From NCBI RefSeq assembly GCF_009857445.1, contig NZ_WWCN01000021.1, forward strand, positions 31,922-95,921: a stretch of DNA of 64,000 nucleotides, read 5' to 3'. Both the position numbers and the translations under genes were made by a program. This DNA is from Duganella flavida. GTDB taxonomy: Bacteria; Pseudomonadota; Gammaproteobacteria; Burkholderiales; Burkholderiaceae_D. The notes under the pieces were generated by a model that was not told the origin of the DNA, made no database searches, and saw only the letters and a list, made by a program, of their open reading frames with translations. Below are positions 1 through 6,750 of the stretch, one piece after another (the stretch's first letter is position 1; the number at the start of each line of letters is the position of its first letter).

Positions 1-693
1 CACGCGTTGAGCCACCTTGCGCTGGATATCAAGCCGGGTGAAACGGTGGCTGTCGTCGGCCCGTCCGGTGCGGGCAAGACCACGCTGTTCCAGCTGTTCC
101 TGCGTTTCTACGATCCGCAAAGCGGCAGCATCAAGCTGGATGGCGTCGATATCACCCAGCTAGACCTGCACACCCTGCGCGACGCCATCGGCATCGTACC
201 GCAGGATACCGTGATCTTCTCGGCCAACGCGATGGAAAACATCCGCTACGGCCGCGCCGACGCCACCGATGAAGAAGTCATCGCTGCCGCCAAGCTAGCC
301 GCAGCGCATGAATTCATCGAGCGCCTGCCGCAAAGCTATCATTCCTTCCTCGGCGAGCGCGGTGTGCGCCTGTCGGGCGGTCAGCGTCAGCGGATTGCGA
401 TTGCGCGCGCGCTGCTGAAAAATCCACCGCTGCTGCTGCTGGACGAAGCCACCAGCGCGCTGGATGCGGAATCGGAGCGACTGGTGCAAAAGGCGCTGGA
501 AGCCGCAATGGTCGGCCGCACCACCGTCATCATCGCGCACCGCCTGGCGACCGTGCAGCGCTCGGATCGCATCATCGTCATGGAAGACGGTAAAATCGTC
601 GAAACCGGCACGCACGCATCGCTGGTGGCGCTGGGCGGCATTTACGCCAACCTGGCAGCCCTGCAGTTCCACAACGTGCACGTGGAGCATTGA
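1..693 (+). CDS. ABC exporter, C-terminal ATPase domain (5' end cut by window)
   Basis: This is the nucleotide-binding domain of an ABC exporter; the frame is open through base 1, so the membrane half lies outside the window. In order one sees Walker A GPSGAGKTT (bases 58-84), the Q-loop in VPQDT, the signature LSGGQRQR, Walker B LLLLDEATSALD and the H-loop histidine in IIAHRLAT. All catalytic motifs are intact, so the ATPase should be active. The short tail after the H-loop is usual for MsbA-like half-transporters in which membrane and ATPase domains are fused; that the missing part is membrane-spanning is inferred. The substrate (lipid, peptide or drug) cannot be read from this part. The stop lies 22 bases before the next start, whose ribosome binding site is in the gap, so the two genes are probably co-transcribed. 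Confidence 0.9.
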   Translation, partial: HALSHLALDIKPGETVAVVGPSGAGKTTLFQLFLRFYDPQSGSIKLDGVDITQLDLHTLRDAIGIVPQDTVIFSANAMENIRYGRADATDEEVIAAAKLAAAHEFIERLPQSYHSFLGERGVRLSGGQRQRIAIARALLKNPPLLLLDEATSALDAESERLVQKALEAAMVGRTTVIIAHRLATVQRSDRIIVMEDGKIVETGTHASLVALGGIYANLAALQFHNVHVEH

Positions 694-715
694 GCGTATC
701 TATCAGGAGCACGCC

Positions 716-1816
716 ATGACCGACGCTGAACTCAAACAAAGCTGCCGCCAGCACCTGCCGGGCCATCGGGCTCTCACGCCTGCCGAAATGTTCGCGGCGA
801 TGGGTGACTGGTGCCAGGCACGCGATGTGGCGCATGACGTCTATGGCAGCGGTACGCTGATCCAGGAATTCGAGCAGAAGATCGCGCGCCTGCTGGGCTT
901 TGAGGCGGCGCTGTTCTGCGTCACCGGCACCATGACGCAGGCGACCGCGCTGCGCATCGCTTGCGCGGAGCGCGGCAGCAAGCTGGTGGCGCTGCATCCG
1001 ACTTCGCACATCCTGAAGCACGAACGCGGCAATCATCAGCTGTTCGATCATTTTCACGCGCTGCAGATTGGCGATCCGCATCGCCCGTGGACGCTCGCTG
1101 ACTTGCAGGCGATTCCCGACCAACTGGGCGCAGCGTCGCTGGAACTGCCTGCACGCGAAATCGGCGGCCAGTGCCCAAGCTGGGACGAGCTGGCGGAGAT
1201 CAAGGCTTACGCGCGCGAGCGGCGCATCCACCTCCACATGGACGGTGCACGCTTGTGGGAGACCGCTGCTGCTTACGGTCATCCGGTGAGCGAGATTGCT
1301 GCAGGCTTCGATAGCGTGTATGTCTCGCTATACAAAGGCATCGGCGGCATGGGCGGCGCGATGCTGGCCGGTAGCGCGGCCTTTGTCGCCAAGGCGCAGG
1401 AGTGGTTCCGCCGCCAAGGCGGCAATGTCTATCAGCGCACGCCGTACGTGGTAGCGGCGGCCATGCAGTTCGATGCGCGGCTGGCTGCCATGCCCGATTA
1501 TTTCAAACGCACGCAGTGGCTGTATGATGCGCTGCGCGACTATCCGCTGCTGACGCCCAATCCGGCGCAGCCGCAAGCGAACATGCTGCACCTGCATCTT
1601 CCAGTGAGCCGCGAACGCGCGCTGGAGATCCGCAACCGCATCGCCGAAGAGCACAGTGTCTGGCTCTTCAACGGCGCCAATCATGCGGCGCTACCGGGGC
1701 GCTGCTCGGTCGAACTTTACATCGGCGATCACCTGTTGCATCTGCCGGACCAGCGCATACGCGAGATTCTGGCCTTGTGGTCAAACGCGCTGGCCAACTA
1801 TTTCTTTGGATTTCAC
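716..1816 (+). CDS. threonine aldolase / beta-eliminating lyase family, PLP enzyme lacking its own stop
   Basis: PLP-dependent enzyme of the threonine aldolase/beta-eliminating lyase family, expected to cleave a beta-hydroxy amino acid such as threonine to glycine and an aldehyde in the cytoplasm; the true substrate is not known. HMDGARLWE holds the aspartate that contacts the cofactor nitrogen, and SLYKGIGGMGG holds the lysine that forms the Schiff base. The ATG at 716 has the ribosome binding site CAGGAG at 704-709. The reading frame has no stop: after 367 codons it enters the ATG of the helicase at 1817 in the same frame. The last residues (ANYFFGFH) look like translated leader sequence, and the TAT codon at 1799-1801 is one substitution from TAA. 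The product may be a 367-residue enzyme with a lost stop, or the front half of a fusion. Confidence 0.8.
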
Positions 1817-3370
1817 ATGACTTTTCAAGCACCGGGTCTGATCGACCCTTTATTGCATACGCTTTCTTCGCTCGGCTACAAGCAGCCAACGCCGGTTCAG
1901 AAGCAGGCCATTCCTGCCGTGCTGGCGGGCCGCGACGTGATGGCTGCCGCGCAAACCGGCACCGGTAAGACGGCGGGTTTTGCGCTGCCGATTTTGCAGC
2001 GCCTGACGCTGGACGGCGTCACGGCGCCGCAGTGCATACGTGCGCTGGTGCTGGTGCCGACGCGCGAGTTGGCCGAGCAGGTTTTTGAAAGCTTCCGCAG
2101 TTATGGCGGCAATCTGCCGTTGCGTAGCGCGGTGGCGTATGGCGGCGTGGATATCGCGCCGCAGATCGCCAAGCTGCGCAAGGGTTTGGATGTGCTGGTG
2201 GCGACGCCGGGCCGTTTGATCGACTTGCACGATCAGGGCGTAATCAGTTTCGAGCTGCTGCAAACGCTGGTATTGGACGAGGCGGACCGCATGCTGGATC
2301 TGGGCTTCGAGCGCGATCTGGACATCCTGCTGGAGGCTTTGCCGAAGCAGCGCCAGACCTTAATGTTCTCGGCCACCTTCTCGGATGCGGTGCGCAAGCT
2401 GGCCAAGGGCATGGTGCGCGATCCGGTGCAAATTCAAGTTGAAGCGGCGAATACTGCGGTGAAGACGGTCAAACAGTGGCTGGTGACCACCGACAAGCGC
2501 CGCAAGCCGGAGCTGTTCCTGCATCTGCTGAATAAGCTGGGATGGGCGCAGGCGCTGGTGTTCGTCAAGACGCGCAAGGGTGCGGAGGCTTTGGTCAAGG
2601 AATTGCAGGAACACGGCCTCACTGCCGATGCGATCCACGGCGACAAGACGCAGCCAGCCCGTTTACGCGCGCTGGATCGGTTCAAACGCAAGGAAGTGCA
2701 GCTGCTGATCGCAACCGATGTGGCGGCGCGCGGACTGGATATCGAAGCGCTGCCGCTGGTGGTGAACTTTGATTTGCCAACCGTCGCGGAAGATTACATC
2801 CACCGTATCGGCCGCACTGGCCGCGCGGGCATGAGCGGCGAAGCGGTGTCGCTGGTGTGTGCGGATGAAGTGGACATGCTGAAGGCGATTGAAACGCTGA
2901 CGCGCCAGCTAATCCAGCGCTTTGAAGAAGCGGGCTTTGAGGCGGATCACCGCGTACCGGAGACCGCGCCCAAAGGCAGCGCCGTCGCCACACAAAAGCT
3001 GTCCGCACCGGGCGCCGGCAAAAAGGCAGCCGGAAAGCCGGCAGCAAGCGCCAAGCGCCCTGCCGCTAAGCCAGTCAAGGTTGAAGCACGCCCTGCCGGC
3101 GGTAATGAATCGCTGGGTACCTACATCCCGCCAGAGAAACCATCGAAATCGTCAGGCCGCGACCGCGCGACCGACATCGAGCCAAACTTTGGCCATAAAT
3201 CCGGCCGCAAGGGCACGAGCCCGCGCGCTGGCGGTGGCTCGTTTGGCGGCGGCGCGCCGAAAGGCGCGGTCGTCGTCGCCGGTGGACGCGGCGCCAAGTC
3301 GCAGGCGCGTTCCGATGGACGCGCTGCCGCAAAACCAGGCGGCCGCAAATCCAAGCCTGGCTCACGCTGA
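1817..3370 (+). CDS. DEAD-box ATP-dependent RNA helicase, RhlE-like
   Basis: A 517-residue cytoplasmic RNA helicase that unwinds RNA duplexes in ribosome assembly or mRNA turnover. It shows the Q-motif (F3 to Q28), motif I AQTGTGKT at 45-52, PTRELAEQ, TPGR, DEAD at 154-157, SAT, then in the second RecA domain ARGLDIE and HRIGRTGR. The tail, about 130 residues, is rich in Lys, Ala, Gly and Arg and is a likely disordered RNA-binding extension, as in RhlE-type proteins of this bacterial group. The ATG at 1817 begins exactly where homology to helicases begins; TTGGA at 1806-1810 may serve as a ribosome binding site. The lyase upstream reads into this gene in frame, so translation as a 884-residue fusion from 716 is also possible. 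Confidence 0.93.
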   Translation: MTFQAPGLIDPLLHTLSSLGYKQPTPVQKQAIPAVLAGRDVMAAAQTGTGKTAGFALPILQRLTLDGVTAPQCIRALVLVPTRELAEQVFESFRSYGGNLPLRSAVAYGGVDIAPQIAKLRKGLDVLVATPGRLIDLHDQGVISFELLQTLVLDEADRMLDLGFERDLDILLEALPKQRQTLMFSATFSDAVRKLAKGMVRDPVQIQVEAANTAVKTVKQWLVTTDKRRKPELFLHLLNKLGWAQALVFVKTRKGAEALVKELQEHGLTADAIHGDKTQPARLRALDRFKRKEVQLLIATDVAARGLDIEALPLVVNFDLPTVAEDYIHRIGRTGRAGMSGEAVSLVCADEVDMLKAIETLTRQLIQRFEEAGFEADHRVPETAPKGSAVATQKLSAPGAGKKAAGKPAASAKRPAAKPVKVEARPAGGNESLGTYIPPEKPSKSSGRDRATDIEPNFGHKSGRKGTSPRAGGGSFGGGAPKGAVVVAGGRGAKSQARSDGRAAAKPGGRKSKPGSR

Positions 3371-3425
3371 GCAGCGCCCTGCTAAAATAGCCATCTTTTA
3401 AGCGACACCCAAGTTGGAGAACTGA

Positions 3426-4397
3426 ATGCAGCAATACCAGGAATTGATCCAGACCGTCATCGACACCGGCAGCTGGCAAGACAACCGCACCGGCATCCGC
3501 ACCCTGAGCGTGCCGGGCGCGATGATGCGCTTCGACCTGACGAAAGGTTTTCCTGCGGTGACGACCAAGAAGCTGGCATTCAAATCCGTGGTCGGTGAAC
3601 TGTGCGCCTTCCTGCGCGCCTCCCGCAGCGCTGCCGATTTCCGCGCGCTGGGCTGCAAAGTCTGGGACCAGAACGCCAACGAAAACCAGCAATGGCTGGA
3701 CAACCCATACCGCCTCGGCACCGACGACCTGGGTCCGGTCTACGGCGTGCAATGGCGTGAGTGGCCAGGCTACAAAGTGATCGATGCCGACAACGCAGCC
3801 CAACTGGCCAACGCCGAAAAAAACGGCTTTACCGTGGTCGCGCCGATTGAAGAAAACGGCGTGAAAAAAGTCCTGCTCTACAAAGCCATCGACCAGCTGC
3901 GCGAGTGCCTGGACACCATCATGAACAACCCAGGCAGCCGCCGCATCCTGTTCCACGGCTGGAATCCAGCCGTGCTGGATGCCGTCGCCCTGCCGGCTTG
4001 CCACCTGCTCTATCAGTTCATTCCGAATCCGGTGACCAAGGAACTGTCGATGTGCCTCTACGTGCGCTCGAACGACCTTGGCCTCGGCACGCCGTTCAAC
4101 CTGGCAGAAGGCGCGGCGCTGATGCACCTGGTCGGCCGCCTGACCGGCTACACGCCGCGCTGGTTCACCTACTTCATCGGCGATGCGCACATCTACGAGA
4201 ATCACATGGAGATGGTGCAGGAGCAGCTGAAGCGCGAGCCATTCCCGCTGCCAGAGCTGATCATCTCCGACCGCGTGCCATCGTTCGCGCAGACCGGCAA
4301 GTATGAACCTGAGTGGCTGGAGAAAATCGAACCAACTGACTTCGCGCTAGAAGGCTACCAGCATCACGCGCCGATTAGCGCAGCCATGGCAGTATGA
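3426..4397 (+). CDS. thyA: thymidylate synthase
   Basis: Converts dUMP to dTMP using 5,10-methylenetetrahydrofolate, releasing dihydrofolate, which FolA (encoded at 5474) recycles. The catalytic cysteine is Cys192 in LPACHLLYQF; the phosphate-binding arginine is in DNRTGIRT near residue 21; RSNDLGLGTPFN contains the Arg/Ser/Asn/Asp that hold the nucleotide. At 323 residues it is longer than the 264 of the E. coli enzyme; the extra length is mainly an insertion at about residues 115-155, a pattern known in several bacterial ThyA proteins. ATG 3426 follows TTGGAGA at 3415-3421. The stop overlaps the start of the next gene (ATGA at 4394-4397), so the two are translationally coupled. Confidence 0.97.
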   Translation: MQQYQELIQTVIDTGSWQDNRTGIRTLSVPGAMMRFDLTKGFPAVTTKKLAFKSVVGELCAFLRASRSAADFRALGCKVWDQNANENQQWLDNPYRLGTDDLGPVYGVQWREWPGYKVIDADNAAQLANAEKNGFTVVAPIEENGVKKVLLYKAIDQLRECLDTIMNNPGSRRILFHGWNPAVLDAVALPACHLLYQFIPNPVTKELSMCLYVRSNDLGLGTPFNLAEGAALMHLVGRLTGYTPRWFTYFIGDAHIYENHMEMVQEQLKREPFPLPELIISDRVPSFAQTGKYEPEWLEKIEPTDFALEGYQHHAPISAAMAV

Positions 4398-5086
4398 TGC
4401 GGTTGGATTTTGTACCGGGCACCCTGTGCGATGAGCGCATGTGGGGCCGCCTGCTACCGCTGCTGGGCGACGGCTTTGAATTCAACCACGTCCCGCTGCA
4501 CAAGGCCCGCTCGCGCGAGCAGATGCAGGAACTGATTGGCGCGCACGCTGCGCCGAAAGCCAACCTGGTAGCGTTCTCGCTGGGCGCCTATCTGGCGGTG
4601 GAATTCGCACTGGCGAATCCGGACCGCGTGAATTCGCTGACCATCATCGCCAGCTCCGCCAAGGGTCTGCAGGAAAAGGAAAAAGCCACGCGCCTGCGCA
4701 TCATCCCGCTGCTGGAAAAGAATATCTACACTGGCATGACGCAAATGCGCCTGCGCGAAATCCTCGCGCCCGAGCACATGGACGATCCAGCCATTGTCGA
4801 TGTGATCCAGACCATGGCGGTAGAACTAGGCAAAGACGTACTGCTCACCCAATTCCGCACCACCATCGAACGCCCTGACCTGATGAGCCGCACCGGCGAA
4901 CTCCGTTGCCCAGTAATGATCGTCGCTTCCGAACAGGACAAACTGGTCCCCGCCGCCGACGTACGCGAATTCACCACTTACAACCGCGCCGCCCAGCTCC
5001 ACATGCTGAGCGAGGGCACCGGCCACATGATCCCGCTGGAAGCCCCCCAAGCACTGGCGAACCACCTGTTAGACTTCTACAATTAA
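4394..5086 (+). CDS. small alpha/beta-fold hydrolase
   Basis: A 230-residue cytoplasmic alpha/beta hydrolase. The nucleophile serine is in VAFSLGAY (the usual first Gly of GxSxG is Ala here), the acid is in ASEQDKLVP, and the catalytic histidine is in GTGHMIPLE. The family includes esterases, thioesterases and lactonases; nothing in the sequence fixes the substrate. It begins inside the thyA stop codon (ATGA overlap), so it is made from the same message. It sits between thyA and folA, two genes that often lie side by side, but a role in folate or nucleotide metabolism is only suggested by this position. It ends one codon before a long hairpin that probably terminates the transcript. Confidence 0.85.
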   Translation: MMRLDFVPGTLCDERMWGRLLPLLGDGFEFNHVPLHKARSREQMQELIGAHAAPKANLVAFSLGAYLAVEFALANPDRVNSLTIIASSAKGLQEKEKATRLRIIPLLEKNIYTGMTQMRLREILAPEHMDDPAIVDVIQTMAVELGKDVLLTQFRTTIERPDLMSRTGELRCPVMIVASEQDKLVPAADVREFTTYNRAAQLHMLSEGTGHMIPLEAPQALANHLLDFYN

Positions 5087-5152
5087 AACCGGGGTCAGTT
5101 CTGCCATTGGTACATGAGCCCGTGTACCAATGGCAGAACTGACCCCGGTTTT
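5085..5152. repeat. perfect 30-bp inverted repeat (REP-like element / bidirectional terminator)
   Basis: Two perfect 30-base arms (5085-5114 and 5123-5152) around an 8-base loop. Each arm reads AAAACCGGGGTCAGTTCTGC onward and ends in a T-run on the opposite strand. It lies exactly between two convergent genes and can act as a terminator for both. The GGGGTCAG core resembles REP/BIME-type palindromes scattered in genomes of this bacterial group; that it is repeated elsewhere is inferred, since only one copy is visible here. Confidence 0.85.
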
Positions 5153-5154
5153 CG

Positions 5155-5349
5155 CTATTTAGCGGAAAACTGCAGAGCTTGCAGAATGTCGTCTCGTTCC
5201 AGGTAGGGATAGTCGGCTAACAGGTCTTCAATAGTGAGGCCTGAAGCGATTTGGCCGACAATCATGCCAACTGTGACTCTCATTCCACGAATGCACGGTC
5301 TGCCTGCCATAACGCGGACGTCTTGAGTGATACGCTCGAATTTATCCAT
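5155..5349 (-). CDS. DUF433 protein, VapB-like antitoxin-type, orphan
   Basis: A 64-residue protein of the DUF433 family, a small helix-turn-helix fold usually found as the antitoxin partner of PIN-like (DUF5615) toxins. Typical family features are GRPCIRGMRVTV followed by GLTIEDLLADYPYLERDDILQAL. The ATG at 5349 has GGAG about nine bases upstream. No PIN-like partner follows: downstream on its strand is the inverted repeat and then a convergent gene. It interrupts the spacing between thyA and folA. It may be a surviving half of a toxin-antitoxin pair or a stand-alone regulator. Confidence 0.75.
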   Translation of the reverse strand: MDKFERITQDVRVMAGRPCIRGMRVTVGMIVGQIASGLTIEDLLADYPYLERDDILQALQFSAK

Positions 5350-5473
5350 GATGAAGCTCCGTGTCGTTACAGCTTACGCTCTTCGATCCACATACCTTTG
5401 GCATGGTGCAAACATCACTCCCCGCATCGATAGATTTCAACGATAATATCGGCTCTTTATTGCATTTTCGAAC

Positions 5474-5959
5474 ATGAGCAAACTCACCATCATCGTCGCT
5501 ACCGATGCCCAGCGTGGCATTGGGATTAATAACACGCTGCCGTGGAAGCTGCCGGAGGATCTGGCGCATTTCAAGCGCGTCACGACCGGCCACCCGATCA
5601 TCATGGGCCGCAAGACCTTTGATTCGATCGGTCGCCCGCTGCCGAATCGCCGCAACATCGTCATCACCCGCAACGCGGAATGGAAGCATGACGGCGTAGA
5701 GGTGGTCGGTTCGATCGAGGCTGCTATCGCGCTGCTGAACGGCGCGGAAGGCTTCGTCATCGGCGGCGCCGAGATTTACAAGCAATCGCTGCAACTGGCT
5801 GACCAGTTGATTATCACCGAGATCGCCCATACCTTCGACTGCGACGCGTTCTTCCCCGAGCTGAACAGCACCGCATGGCAGGAAACCGCCCGCGAGCAGC
5901 ACACCTCGGCAGCATCCGGCTTGAACTACGCTTTTGTTACCCTGCGCCGCAAGGCTTAA
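5474..5959 (+). CDS. folA: dihydrofolate reductase
   Basis: Reduces dihydrofolate to tetrahydrofolate with NADPH, completing the cycle with ThyA encoded 1 kb upstream. The 161-residue length matches the E. coli enzyme. Diagnostic parts are GIGINNTLPWKLPEDLAHFK (substrate loop with the active-site acid after LP), the NADPH-binding IIMGRKTFDSIGRPLPNRRN and FVIGGAEIYKQ. The start at 5474 is the only ATG that gives the conserved N-terminal strand; the ribosome binding site is weak. Target of trimethoprim in related bacteria (family knowledge). Confidence 0.97.
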   Translation: MSKLTIIVATDAQRGIGINNTLPWKLPEDLAHFKRVTTGHPIIMGRKTFDSIGRPLPNRRNIVITRNAEWKHDGVEVVGSIEAAIALLNGAEGFVIGGAEIYKQSLQLADQLIITEIAHTFDCDAFFPELNSTAWQETAREQHTSAASGLNYAFVTLRRKA

Positions 5960-5972
5960 TTAAGGATACCCC

Positions 5973-6545
5973 ATGTCTTCTGAAGGCTTCCACGTCCACG
6001 GCCCACACGATCACGCAGTCGAGCACGCAGCTCACGGCAACGACGGCTTCTCCAACAACATCGCCGTGATGACGGCCATCCTGGCTACTGTCGGCGCGGC
6101 TTTCGGCTACCTTGGCGGCGCGACCCAGAACGAGGCCGCCCTGTTCAAGAACAACGCCGCCATCGATAAGACCGAAGCGGCCAACAAGTGGAACTACTAC
6201 CAGGCCAAGAACGCCCGCCAGAATCTGGCCGAGGTAGTCATGACCCTGCCCGGCGTCGATCCTAAGCGCTACGAAGCCGATGCCGCCCGCTACAAGCACG
6301 ACAAAGAAGACATCAAGAAGGACGCCGAGAAATTCGAGGAATCCTCCAAGGAATGGAACCGCAAATCGGACGAAGCCATGCACAAGCACCACCAGTGGGC
6401 GCTGGCGACCACCGCCGAGCAGATCGCCATCTCACTGGCCGCCATCACCCTGCTGACCCGCAAGAAATGGATGATGGGCCTGGCCTACGGCGTGGCTGCG
6501 GTCGGCCTCGGGCTGGGCGCGCTGGCCTGGTTCGGCGGCCACTAA
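5973..6545 (+). CDS. DUF4337 membrane protein
   Basis: A 190-residue protein of the DUF4337 family, function unknown. The His-rich N-terminus (HVHGPHDHAVEHAAHG) precedes a transmembrane helix (about residues 30-50), a long charged, probably coiled-coil middle section rich in Lys, Glu and Asp (about 60-135), and two hydrophobic helices at the C-terminus (about 145-187). This layout suggests an inner-membrane protein with a large soluble loop. The His-rich start could bind metal, which is a guess. ATG 5973 follows AAGGA, 13 bases after folA, so it may be in the same transcript. Confidence 0.75.
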   Translation: MSSEGFHVHGPHDHAVEHAAHGNDGFSNNIAVMTAILATVGAAFGYLGGATQNEAALFKNNAAIDKTEAANKWNYYQAKNARQNLAEVVMTLPGVDPKRYEADAARYKHDKEDIKKDAEKFEESSKEWNRKSDEAMHKHHQWALATTAEQIAISLAAITLLTRKKWMMGLAYGVAAVGLGLGALAWFGGH

Positions 6546-6702
6546 GTAACATTCGCGCAACATTGAATCAACGGCATGCGTCCCTGTAATCAGGGCGTCA
6601 TGCCTGTCGTGCATTCTGGTACGATAATTTTTTCCCGCAGCGGCGCTATTTCTGCGAGAATCCCGTTCTTATTTTTTTGCGGCCTACCGGTCGCGCCCTA
6701 GT

Positions 6703-6740
6703 CCGCCCCTCCACACATGTCAGGGGCGGCTTGCTTTTTT
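6703..6740 (+). promoter_or_regulatory. terminator-like hairpin in the decarboxylase leader
   Basis: CCGCCCCT (6703-6710) pairs with AGGGGCGG (6722-6729) over an 11-base loop and is followed by CTTGC and a T6 run ending at 6740. The ribosome binding site GGAGA (6741-6745) and ATG 6751 come directly after it. A terminator this close to a start codon suggests transcription attenuation of the decarboxylase, or a cap that controls access to the ribosome binding site. A 41-codon open stretch from ATG 6576 stops at 6699-6701, one base before the stem; it could be a leader peptide but has no clear ribosome binding site. Confidence 0.5.
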
Positions 6741-6750
6741 GGAGACATGC

